A DNA stretch of 13,981 nt from RGIG4074 sp964615285 (GCA_964615285.1 CAZTND010000037.1:1-13981), one strand, 5' to 3'. Shown: positions 7,359 through 13,941, counted from the stretch's first letter. Translations and numbers: made by a program. Notes: a model not told the origin generated them from the letters alone.

Positions 7359-7375
7359 GCCGCCTGCGGCTTTTT
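7359..7375 (+). terminator. Short intrinsic terminator after the aminopeptidase
   Basis: GCCG (7359-7362) and CGGC (7367-7370) form a tight GC stem with a CCTG loop, followed at once by TTTTT (7371-7375). The stem is only 4 bp, or 5 if the loop closes further, so some read-through into the CobW genes is possible; no good separate promoter for those genes was found. Confidence 0.55.
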
Positions 7376-7409
7376 ATTGCGTTAAATTTTTATAAGAAGG
7401 TTGACATAT

Positions 7410-8513
7410 ATGACGAAAATCGATATTTTTTCCGGCTTTTTGGGCGCAGGCAAGACGACGCTCATCAAAAAACTGATCGGCGAAGTGTACAAGGGACAAA
7501 AGGTCGTACTCATTGAAAACGAGTTCGGCGAGATCGGCATCGACGGCGGATTTTTGCAGGATGCGGGCATCAACATCACCGAGATGAATTCGGGCTGCAT
7601 CTGCTGCTCGCTCGTCGGCGATTTCTCCAAAGCGCTGCGGCAGGTGACGGAAGAGTACGCCCCCGAGCGCATCATCATCGAGCCGTCGGGCGTCGGCAAA
7701 CTTTCGGACATCGTCGCCGCCGTCGAGCACGCCAAACTACAAGACGCCGAGATCAACGCTCTCTGCGCCGTTGTGGATGCGAGCAAGTGCAAGATGTACA
7801 TGAAGAATTTCGGCGAATTTTTCAACGATCAGATCCGTTCGGCAAGCTGCATCGTTATGAGCCACGCCGACAAATGCGCGGAACAGAAATTGGCGGACGC
7901 CGTCGCCCTGGTGCGCGCGGAAAATCCGAACGCCACGCTCATCACCACGCCGCTCACCCGGCTTTCGGGCAAGGACATCCTCGACGCCATGGAAAAGAAG
8001 GATACCCTGCAGGCGGAACTGGAGAAACTTGCCGCAGAGCACGCCGAACACGAGCACGAGCATGATGACGACGATGACGACGAATGCGGCTGCCATCATC
8101 ACCATCACGACGAAGAAGAGGAAGAGCACGGACATCACCACCATCACGAAGGGGAGGAGTGCTGCCATCACGATCATGACCATGACCATGGCCATGAACA
8201 TGAACACGGGCATCATCACCATCATCATGCGGACGACGTGTTCACGAGCTGGGGCGTGGAAACGACCCGCAAATACACGGCGGAAGAACTCAAAGGCATG
8301 TTGGAAGCGCTCTCCGACGAAGGGAAATACGGCACGATCCTGCGCGCCAAGGGCATCGTCGACGGCTGTAGCGGAGACGGCAAGTGGCTCCACTTCGACT
8401 ACATCCCCGGAGAACCGGACGTGCGCGAGGGAAGCGCTGCGGTCACGGGCAGGCTGTGCGTGATCGGGTGTCAGCTCAACGAAGGTGCGCTGAAAGCGCT
8501 CTTCAAGGCGTAA
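7410..8513 (+). CDS. CobW/COG0523 family P-loop GTPase with large His-rich metal-binding insert
   Basis: A 367-residue G3E-family GTPase. Residues 9-17 are the Walker A motif GFLGAGKTT. Cys63-Ile-Cys65-Cys66 (SGCICCSL) is the CxCC metal site typical of COG0523 zinc chaperones. EPSG at 91-94 is the Walker B region. The G4 base-recognition motif, normally NKxD, reads SHAD (151-154) and is degenerate. Residues about 211-276 are a low-complexity insert with 29 His, several Cys and many Asp/Glu, which should bind zinc, nickel or cobalt. Residues about 280-367 form the CobW C-terminal domain. The ATG at 7410 has AAGAAGG nine bases before it; the TTG at 7401 lies right on that site and is rejected. 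It is 33 bases before a second CobW-like gene. The family call is strong; which metal and which client protein are unknown. Confidence 0.93.
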   Translation: MTKIDIFSGFLGAGKTTLIKKLIGEVYKGQKVVLIENEFGEIGIDGGFLQDAGINITEMNSGCICCSLVGDFSKALRQVTEEYAPERIIIEPSGVGKLSDIVAAVEHAKLQDAEINALCAVVDASKCKMYMKNFGEFFNDQIRSASCIVMSHADKCAEQKLADAVALVRAENPNATLITTPLTRLSGKDILDAMEKKDTLQAELEKLAAEHAEHEHEHDDDDDDECGCHHHHHDEEEEEHGHHHHHEGEECCHHDHDHDHGHEHEHGHHHHHHADDVFTSWGVETTRKYTAEELKGMLEALSDEGKYGTILRAKGIVDGCSGDGKWLHFDYIPGEPDVREGSAAVTGRLCVIGCQLNEGALKALFKA

Positions 8514-8546
8514 AGCCATTCATTTTATAGAAAGGAAGAAACGCAT

Positions 8547-9512
8547 ATGACGGCAAAAAGACGGATCGAAGAGACGCCCGTCTATCTCTTTCTGGGTTTT
8601 CTGGAATCGGGCAAGACAAAATTCATACAGGAGACACTGGAGGACAAACGGTTCAACACGGGCGAAAAGACCATGCTCTTGGTCTGCGAAGAGGGCGAAG
8701 AGGAATACGACCCCGCCCGTTTCGCCTGCAAGGGCGTGGAGATCGTCTACATCGAGAACGAATCGGAACTCACGCAGGAGCGCCTGGCCAAATTGCAAAA
8801 AGAGAAGGGGATCGGGCGCGTGCTGGTCGAGTACAACGGCATGTGGCTGATGAATACCTTTTTCGAGGCGATGCCCGAAGGCTGGATGCTCAATCAGATC
8901 ATGATGTTCGTGCAGACGGATACCTTTCTCGATTACAACCGCAACATGCGCCAGCTCGTATTCGACAAGATACAGTATGCCGAAATGGTCGTTTTCAACC
9001 GGCTGGATCCCGCCAGGACGGATAAGACCGAGTTGCATAAGATCGTGCGCGCCATCTCCCGCCGCGCGGACATCGTCTACGAGGACATCAACGGCAAAGC
9101 CGAGTTTGACGACACCGAGGACCCGCTGCCCTTCGACGTCAATGCGCCCGTCATTCAGATCGAGGACCGGGACTATGCGCTGTTTTATCGGGACATCTCC
9201 GAAAATATGCAGCCGTATGACGGCAAGACCGTGCATTTCAAGGGTATCGTCGCCTGCGACAAGCGGCTGGCGCCCGGTACGTTCGTCGTCGGCAGGCACG
9301 TCATGACCTGCTGCGAAGCGGATATACAGTATTGCGGCATCGTCTGCGTGAGCGACGGCTCGCTGCCCTTGCAGACCCGCGACTGGGTGACGGTCGAAGG
9401 GAAGATCAAGCTGGAAAAGCATAAAGTCTATCATGCCGTCGGACCCGTCATCTATGCAACGAAGGTCGTCAAGTGCGAAAAACCCGAACAGGAGCTTGCA
9501 ACATTCTTTTGA
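8547..9512 (+). CDS. CobW-like P-loop protein fused to a YcgQ-type (TIGR03943/DUF1980-like) C-terminal domain
   Basis: A 321-residue protein. The N-terminal 180 residues resemble a CobW/G3E GTPase: Walker A GFLESGKT (17-24), a Walker B-like VEYNG (Glu95) and VVFNRLD in place of NKxD. The CxCC metal motif of the neighbour is absent; that stretch is acidic instead (EEGEEEYD). Residues about 199-312 look like the C-terminal part of YcgQ: KTVHFKGIVACDK, GRHVMTCCEAD (Cys255, Cys256), GIVCVSD and DWVTVEGKI. In other genomes YcgQ partners the permease YcgR and CobW proteins near metal-regulated loci, so this may be a metal-handling fusion. No permease is in the window. The ATG at 8547 has AAAGGAAG eight bases before it. 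It probably shares a transcript with the upstream gene. The C-terminal domain call rests on motif memory only. Confidence 0.78.
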   Translation: MTAKRRIEETPVYLFLGFLESGKTKFIQETLEDKRFNTGEKTMLLVCEEGEEEYDPARFACKGVEIVYIENESELTQERLAKLQKEKGIGRVLVEYNGMWLMNTFFEAMPEGWMLNQIMMFVQTDTFLDYNRNMRQLVFDKIQYAEMVVFNRLDPARTDKTELHKIVRAISRRADIVYEDINGKAEFDDTEDPLPFDVNAPVIQIEDRDYALFYRDISENMQPYDGKTVHFKGIVACDKRLAPGTFVVGRHVMTCCEADIQYCGIVCVSDGSLPLQTRDWVTVEGKIKLEKHKVYHAVGPVIYATKVVKCEKPEQELATFF

Positions 9513-9577
9513 TCCTTCCTGTCGCACAACGCGCGGGATGACGGAAAAAAGTAAAATATCATTATCGGAAAAGCACA

Positions 9578-9603
9578 AAAACGGACGGGAAACCGTCCGT
9601 TTT
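9578..9603. terminator. Bidirectional intrinsic terminator between the convergent CobW pair and lexA
   Basis: ACGGACGG (9581-9588) and CCGTCCGT (9593-9600) form a perfect 8-bp stem with a GAAA tetraloop, extended to 11 bp by A-T pairs (9578-9580 with 9601-9603). On the plus strand the stem ends in TTTT; on the minus strand it ends in TTTTTGTG. It can stop transcripts from both sides, fitting the convergent gene order. Confidence 0.85.
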
Positions 9604-9671
9604 ACGCATTGCGATCTCTATTTTTTCGCCGTCCTTTCTTTCGGGCGTTTTATCCCCGTTCATCGTTTCCC

Positions 9672-10253
9672 TTACAGATTCCGGACCAGCCCGATGACCT
9701 TGCCGAGGATAACAACGTCGTCCAGAATAATATCGTTCAGACGGGGATTTTCGGGATGCAGGACAATTTTTCCTTCCCGCTTGTAGAACCGCTTGACGGT
9801 GGAGGAATCCTCGATGAGCGCGACGACGATCTCGCCGTTTTCCGCCGTGGGCTGCTGGCGCACAACGATCTTGTCGCCGTCGAAAATGCCCGCGTCGATC
9901 ATGCTGTCGCCCTGTACGCGAAGCATAAACAACCCATCGCCCTTGAATTCATCGGCAGGCAGGGCATAATATCCCTCGTAATTTTCGGTCGCAAGGATGG
10001 GCGTACCGGCAGTGACCGTGCCGAGGAGCGGAATGGTCTTCAGATTGCGCTGCAGGCTGACGGCGCGCTTTTTGTTGTCCGTCTTTTGCAGCATGCCGTT
10101 CGCCCGCAGGCGGTCGATGTAGTTGTAGGCGGTGGCGGTGGACTTGAAGCCCATTTCTTTGCAGATCTCTCTGACGGAGGGGGCGTACCCGTTCTCGTCG
10201 CAGAACCGCTCTATAAAGCGCAGCACCTCGTCCAGCTGTTCCTGTTTGATCAT
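9672..10253 (-). CDS. lexA: LexA, SOS-response repressor and self-cleaving serine protease
   Basis: A 193-residue LexA with both expected domains. Residues 1-66 are the winged helix-turn-helix (APSVREICKEMGFKSTATAYNYIDRL). Residues about 73-193 are the S24 self-cleavage domain: the Ala82-Gly83 bond in VTAGTP is the cleavage site, and Ser117 (QGDSMI) with Lys154 (TVKRFY) form the catalytic dyad. When RecA is activated by single-stranded DNA, LexA cuts itself and releases SOS genes. The start has a near-perfect ribosome site, AGGAGGTG, complementary to 10258-10265. A minus-strand promoter with an overlapping LexA-like box lies directly upstream, suggesting self-repression. It is divergent from a small Cys-rich gene. 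All key residues are present. Confidence 0.97.
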   Translation of the reverse strand: MIKQEQLDEVLRFIERFCDENGYAPSVREICKEMGFKSTATAYNYIDRLRANGMLQKTDNKKRAVSLQRNLKTIPLLGTVTAGTPILATENYEGYYALPADEFKGDGLFMLRVQGDSMIDAGIFDGDKIVVRQQPTAENGEIVVALIEDSSTVKRFYKREGKIVLHPENPRLNDIILDDVVILGKVIGLVRNL

Positions 10254-10271
10254 ATTTCACCTCCTACGACT

Positions 10272-10300
10272 ATTATAGCACAAATATTTCTACATTGCAA
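10272..10300 (-). promoter_or_regulatory. Promoter of lexA
   Basis: On the minus strand the -10 is a perfect TATAAT (10277-10272) and the -35 is TTGCAA (10300-10295), separated by 17 bases. The LexA-like palindrome overlaps the -35 by two bases. Confidence 0.75.
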
Positions 10301-10310
10301 ACATTTGTTT
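10299..10310. promoter_or_regulatory. Candidate LexA box in the lexA / Cys-rich gene divergent region
   Basis: AAACATTTGTTT keeps the AACnnnnGTT core of the Gram-positive LexA operator (GAACnnnnGTTC type), but has A and T instead of the outer G and C. It abuts the lexA -35 element and ends 11 bases before the -35 of the divergent gene, so it could repress lexA and perhaps both. The position is convincing; the relaxed outer bases lower certainty. Confidence 0.6.
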
Positions 10311-10321
10311 ATACGTTTTGC

Positions 10322-10350
10322 TTGAAATTTATATTTTTTTGTAGTATACT
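10322..10350 (+). promoter_or_regulatory. Promoter of the small Cys-rich gene
   Basis: A -35 of TTGAAA (10322-10327) and a -10 of TATACT (10345-10350) with a 17-base spacer. Transcription would start about 25 bases before the ATG at 10382. Confidence 0.7.
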
Positions 10351-10381
10351 TATGGCAGAATCAGGAAGCGGGGTGAAAAAT

Positions 10382-10573
10382 ATGCGGATCGGCGAAATGT
10401 GCGAACTCTACGACCGCCCGTGCATCGGGTGCGGCGAATGCGAACGGTGCGATCTGGATCCGGACAAAATCTGCGACAATTGCGGCAAGTGCCTGGACGT
10501 AAAGGACTTCGTCAGCATCAAGATCGACAAAGTGTATGCATCGGACGAGGAATACGAAAAGGACAAAAAATAG
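10382..10573 (+). CDS. Small Cys-rich protein with CxxCxxCxxC and CxxCxxC clusters, function unknown
   Basis: A 63-residue soluble protein with eight Cys, all in the first 37 residues: Cys7, then Cys14, 17, 20 and 23 (CIGCGECERC), then Cys31, 34 and 37 (CDNCGKC). The rest is acidic and ends in a Lys/Glu/Asp-rich tail. The spacing suggests one or two iron-sulfur clusters or zinc sites, but it is not the ferredoxin pattern CxxCxxCxxxCP. The start at 10382 is chosen because GGGGTGA (10370-10376) precedes it; the frame is open further upstream, but an earlier start would run through the promoter. It has a promoter and a strong terminator of its own and is divergent from lexA. I do not recognise a named family, though similar small proteins are probably conserved in clostridia. 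A redox or metal role is inference. Confidence 0.8.
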   Translation: MRIGEMCELYDRPCIGCGECERCDLDPDKICDNCGKCLDVKDFVSIKIDKVYASDEEYEKDKK

Positions 10574-10597
10574 CCGCCGACGGCAGCGGCAAAAAGG

Positions 10598-10630
10598 AAA
10601 AAAGTTCGGTCACTGTGTCGGACTTTTTTT
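10598..10630 (+). terminator. Intrinsic terminator after the Cys-rich gene
   Basis: AAAAAAGTTCG (10598-10608) pairs with CGGACTTTTTT (10619-10629), including one T-G wobble, around a 10-base loop. A run of seven T (10624-10630) completes it. It lies 25 bases after the stop codon. Confidence 0.85.
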
Positions 10631-10707
10631 ATACAACAAATATTTTGACTGCTATTGACAAATCCATTGTTTTGTGTGATGCGAGCGACGAAATGTGCCT
10701 ATTTGTT

Positions 10708-10807
10708 NNNNNNNNNNNNNNNNNNNNNNNNNNNNNNNNNNNNNNNNNNNNNNNNNNNNNNNNNNNNNNNNNNNNNNNNNNNNNNNNNNNNNNNNNNNNN
10801 NNNNNNN
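10708..10807. other. Assembly gap, 100 N
   Basis: Exactly 100 unknown bases, the usual placeholder for a scaffold join of unknown size. The true distance, and even the adjacency of the two sides, is not proven by this sequence. The 77 bases before it (10631-10707) are AT-rich and hold no recognisable gene; a TTGACA at 10655-10660 has no matching -10. Confidence 0.97.
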
Positions 10808-11182
10808 ATCTATGCAATAACATGCAAAGATCGATTTGATAATGCCTACAAAAATAAAGCTGCCGTCATTTGCGAACAAACAGGCAGATATGGTTGCATT
10901 GTTTTTATGGTTTTTAATATTCCGTACACATATTTTAATTTTTGGTTCAGCGGAGCGCTGATTATATACATCATCGTCAACGCCGCTCTTTGTGCAGCCT
11001 ATATAATTTGTTGGTCGGTATTGTGGAATAAATCAGGCATAGTAAAAGCCTTATTGCTTTCAATTTTGCCGTCGTGCATGTTTTTATTCAGCGGGGTAAT
11101 GCTTGCAAATATCCCGCTTTTGATCTGTTCGTTGTTGTTTGCGCCCTGCCATATCTTGATCAGCTGCAAAAACGCAAATTAA
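10808..11182 (+). CDS. C-terminal fragment of a small integral membrane protein
   Basis: The frame is open from the edge of the gap for 124 codons; the start is lost in the gap. After a charged N-terminal piece (CKDRFDNAYKNKAA) come three to four hydrophobic stretches: about residues 29-48, 49-75, 79-98 and 99-118, ending SCKNAN. This is a multi-pass membrane protein with short loops and no visible catalytic motif. Its codons are markedly more AT-rich than those of neighbouring genes (aaa, aat, att, ttt), which hints at recent transfer or a different source. A frame running through the N from the left is an artefact of the placeholder length. I do not recognise the family. It is convergent with hflX and ends at a shared terminator. 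Confidence 0.6.
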   Translation: MYAITCKDRFDNAYKNKAAVICEQTGRYGCIVFMVFNIPYTYFNFWFSGALIIYIIVNAALCAAYIICWSVLWNKSGIVKALLLSILPSCMFLFSGVMLANIPLLICSLLFAPCHILISCKNAN

Positions 11183-11199
11183 ATTACAATTTTTCGAGT

Positions 11200-11233
11200 A
11201 AAAAGAGCGGAATTAAAAAACTCCGCTCTTTTT
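11200..11233. terminator. Bidirectional intrinsic terminator between the membrane-protein fragment and hflX
   Basis: AAAAAGAGCGGA (11200-11211) and TCCGCTCTTTTT (11222-11233) form a perfect 12-bp stem with a 10-base loop. It has T runs on both strands, TTTTTT on plus and TTTTT on minus, and serves both convergent genes. Confidence 0.92.
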
Positions 11234-11291
11234 TAGTCCCTGTGAGAACCGCACATTTTTATTTATTGATTTCTATTGTTATTTTTGGGGC

Positions 11292-12560
11292 TCATTCGGT
11301 GCGGAAAGGGGAGGCGGACGACAGAAATGGCTTACAGGCAGCGTAGCATTCTTCCGGGATGACGGCGGAAATTTTTAGCCCGTCGTCCGTGTATTCCACC
11401 TGCTTTTCGGCGATGCGGCGGCGTATTTTGCTGTATTCGTCCGACCGCGCATAGGGCACGAATAACTCGATGCGACGCAGTCTGTCCGCAAAACAGCCGA
11501 AAATGCGACGCTTGAGTTCGTCGATGCCCTCGCCTGTCCTCGCGGATATACAGACGCAGTCTTTCGGGAAAAGTTCCCGATTTTCGGCTCTGTCGCACTT
11601 ATTCATGACGACGAGATAGGGGGAATGAAAATCAAGGTCCTTCAGGGTGTCCAGCGTGGTCTTCAGTTGCATCTCATAGTCGTCCGACGCGTCGCACACG
11701 ATGAGTGCCAGGTCGCAATGCACCGCGCTTTCCAGCGTGGAACGGAAGGCGTCCACGAGATGATGGGGCAGTTCGCGCAAAAAGCCGACGGTGTCCGTCA
11801 GAATAAAATCGATCCCTTCGATCTGAAAGAGGCGCGACGTCGTGTCCAGCGTGGCGAAGAGTTGGTTCTGCACATATACGCCTGCATCCGTCAGAAGGTT
11901 CATCAGGGTGGATTTTCCCGTGTTGGTATAGCCGACCAGGGCGATCGTCCGCGCGCTGTTTTTCTGCCGCCGCGCCGTCTGTCCGGCGCGGCGGCGCTTC
12001 ATCTCCTCGGCTTTACAGCTCAAAAAGCGGATGCGGCCGCGGATCAGACGGCGGTCCGTTTCGAGCTGCGTTTCGCCGGGGCCGCGCGTGCCGATGCCGC
12101 CGCCGAGGCGGGAAAGTTTGGCGCCTTCGCCTTTGAGACGCGGATAGATATACTTTAGCTGCGCCAGTTCGACTTGCAGTTTTCCCTCACCCGACAGAGC
12201 GTTCTTGGCGAAAATATCCAAAATCAGCGTCGTGCGGTCGATGACTTTCCGGTCCGACAGCGCGGCGGAGATATTCAGCGTCTGCGAAGGGGAGAGTTCG
12301 CCGTTGAAAAGAACGGTGATGTTTTCCAAGCCCTCGAGCATATGGTCGATCTCCGCCATCTTGCCCGCGCCGATAAACGTGGCGGGATTGATCTCGCGGA
12401 TGTGTTGGTAGACCGTGCCGGCATAGGCGCCGCCCGCGCTCTCGATGAGCGACACGGCTTCCCTGTGCAGCGCGGTATATTGCCCGTCGAATACGGGCTG
12501 GATGATGAAGATGTTTTCCGTTTCCTTTTCCACGGAAGAATTTTGTTTATGATAGGGCAT
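11292..12560 (-). CDS. hflX: Ribosome-associated GTPase HflX
   Basis: A 422-residue HflX, a GTPase that binds the 50S subunit and splits stalled or hibernating ribosomes, especially under stress. The HflX N-terminal domain spans about residues 17-200, including NPATFIGAGK and SRLGGGIGTRGPGETQLE. The G domain has G1 GYTNTGKST (210-218), G3 DTVGF (256-260), G4 NKCD (320-323) and G5 SAR (339-341). A C-terminal domain closes it at normal length. The start codon shares one base with the stop codon of the upstream recombinase (TGATG on the minus strand), with AAAAGGA six bases before it inside that gene, so the two are co-transcribed and probably translationally coupled. All motifs are intact. Confidence 0.96.
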   Translation of the reverse strand: MPYHKQNSSVEKETENIFIIQPVFDGQYTALHREAVSLIESAGGAYAGTVYQHIREINPATFIGAGKMAEIDHMLEGLENITVLFNGELSPSQTLNISAALSDRKVIDRTTLILDIFAKNALSGEGKLQVELAQLKYIYPRLKGEGAKLSRLGGGIGTRGPGETQLETDRRLIRGRIRFLSCKAEEMKRRRAGQTARRQKNSARTIALVGYTNTGKSTLMNLLTDAGVYVQNQLFATLDTTSRLFQIEGIDFILTDTVGFLRELPHHLVDAFRSTLESAVHCDLALIVCDASDDYEMQLKTTLDTLKDLDFHSPYLVVMNKCDRAENRELFPKDCVCISARTGEGIDELKRRIFGCFADRLRRIELFVPYARSDEYSKIRRRIAEKQVEYTDDGLKISAVIPEECYAACKPFLSSASPFRTE

Positions 12561-13615
12561 CAGTCGTCCTTTTCCGGTCTTAATTTTACTTTATCCGCCA
12601 CGCGCTTGCGGTTCTCCTCGGTGATGGCGGCATAGTGCTTGCGGGTGGTGTTCACGTCCTTATGCCCCAGAACGTCGGCGACGATGTAGATGTCGCCCGT
12701 CTCCTGATAGAGCATGGTGCCGTAGGTCGAACGCAGTTTGTGCGGCGTTATCTTTTTGAGGGGAGAAACGATCTTCGCGTATTTTTTGACCAGGTTTTCG
12801 ATGGCGCGCACCGTCATGCGGCGGTATTGCAGGGACAAAAAGAGAGCGTTTTCTCCTTGAGGGATCTTGGGATCCTCGGCTTTTTCCTCCATGTAACGCT
12901 TGAGCGCGACGGCGACCTCGTCGGAGAAATAGAGGATGGCTTTGTTGCCGCCTTTGCGCTGTACGACGAAGGAATTGTTGGAAAAGTCGATGGAATCGTT
13001 GTTCAACCCGACCAATTCGCTGATACGGATGCCCGTGCCCAAAAAGAGGGTCAGAATGGCGGTGTCGCGCGTCCTGGTGCGTTCGTGATAGCCTTCGGCA
13101 TGCCTGGAAAGGCCTTGTCCCGATTCGGCTTTTTCAAGGATCTCCGAAACTTCGTCGGATTCCAGACGGATAATTTCCTTTTCATGCAATTTCGGCGTTT
13201 CGACCTTGGCGGCGTTGTTCACGTCGATCATGCCGCGGTTGAAAAAATACTTGAACATGGCGCGAACGGCGGAGAGTTTGCGCGCCTTGGCGCGTTCGTT
13301 GCAGCGCAGGTCTTTGCCTTTGAAGGTGTAGAGGGTGAGGCGGGAGAGGAAAATTTCGATGTCTGTCTCGGTCACCGAACCTAAATCCTCCAAAGTCAGA
13401 TCACGGACTTCCTTGCGGCGGAATTTAGTCTTAACGAGGAAATCGAAAAAAATGCGCAGATCGTAGGCGTATTTCAAGCGCGTTTCCACAGACGTGCGCT
13501 GTTCGATCCCGCGGAAATAATCTTCCGCGAAGGGCGGAAGTTCATCGAGGAGGTCGTAGATTCTATTCAGATTTTTCTTATCCCGTTCGAGATAATAATC
13601 TTTTGTTTTCGCCAT
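12560..13615 (-). CDS. Tyrosine recombinase, Xer-like (XerS-sized)
   Basis: A 351-residue tyrosine recombinase. Residues about 27-140 are the core-binding SAM-like domain, here with an N-terminal extension of about 25 residues. Residues about 148-345 are the catalytic domain with all six expected residues: Arg197 (GTGIRISEL), Lys221 (QRKGGNK), His292 and Arg295 (PHKLRSTYG), His318 (LGHKD) and nucleophile Tyr328 (RKHY). XerC and XerD are usually near 300 residues, whereas the single-recombinase enzymes XerS and XerH are about 355-360, so size favours the latter type. The start has GGTGGAG directly before it. A symmetric 28-base dif-like site lies 57 bases upstream (13673-13700), and hflX follows with a 1-base overlap. 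There are no phage or transposon genes beside it, so a housekeeping role in dimer resolution is likely but unproven. Confidence 0.88.
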   Translation of the reverse strand: MAKTKDYYLERDKKNLNRIYDLLDELPPFAEDYFRGIEQRTSVETRLKYAYDLRIFFDFLVKTKFRRKEVRDLTLEDLGSVTETDIEIFLSRLTLYTFKGKDLRCNERAKARKLSAVRAMFKYFFNRGMIDVNNAAKVETPKLHEKEIIRLESDEVSEILEKAESGQGLSRHAEGYHERTRTRDTAILTLFLGTGIRISELVGLNNDSIDFSNNSFVVQRKGGNKAILYFSDEVAVALKRYMEEKAEDPKIPQGENALFLSLQYRRMTVRAIENLVKKYAKIVSPLKKITPHKLRSTYGTMLYQETGDIYIVADVLGHKDVNTTRKHYAAITEENRKRVADKVKLRPEKDD

Positions 13616-13672
13616 ATCTCCACCGAAAAATATTTTTGAAAGATTTTTTTAGAAAATAGGGAGACTGCCAAC

Positions 13673-13700
13673 TATTCGTAAAATGCAGCTTTTACGAATA
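13673..13700. other. Candidate dif-like recombination site (11-6-11 inverted repeat) next to the recombinase gene
   Basis: Left arm TATTCGTAAAA (13673-13683) and right arm TTTTACGAATA (13690-13700) are perfect inverted copies, separated by the 6-base centre TGCAGC (13684-13689). This is exactly the geometry of Xer sites: two 11-base recombinase-binding arms around a 6-base exchange region. It lies 57 bases upstream of the recombinase start, as difSL lies beside xerS. The perfect symmetry fits one recombinase binding both arms. It is not a terminator, since no T run follows on either strand. An operator controlling the recombinase gene is the main alternative. Confidence 0.6.
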
Positions 13701-13941
13701 ATTAAGACGATTTCAGAAAGAAAATTCTCTAACTCTAATTTTCCGTTAAAAATCTGTTTCAAAACAAATAAAAATATAAAGTTTTATTAAAAAATCAAAA
13801 TCAAATTCAAATCAACGTCAACCAACGTAAACTATCAAAGATAAAAAATGTAAATCAACAAATTTTTTTGCGTTCTCTATAAAATATGGTTTTTCTATAA
13901 GGGTTCTGCTTTTCTGTATTTGCCCAATTTTATATTTGAAT

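Noticed and set aside
7401..7430. TTGACA at 7401-7406 as a promoter
   Set aside because: No -10 lies 16-18 bases downstream, and the match overlaps the ribosome-site-to-start spacer of the CobW gene.
8040..8237. cat/cac repeat as a CRISPR or other DNA repeat array
   Set aside because: The repetition is at codon level within one reading frame, without regular spacers.
7737..8519. Minus-strand frame rich in Met and Val opposite the His-rich insert
   Set aside because: It is the reverse reading of the cat/cac repeat and has no features of its own.
10655..11182. A single 175-codon gene running through the N gap
   Set aside because: The frame is continuous only because the placeholder is 100 bases long; only the part right of the gap is supported.
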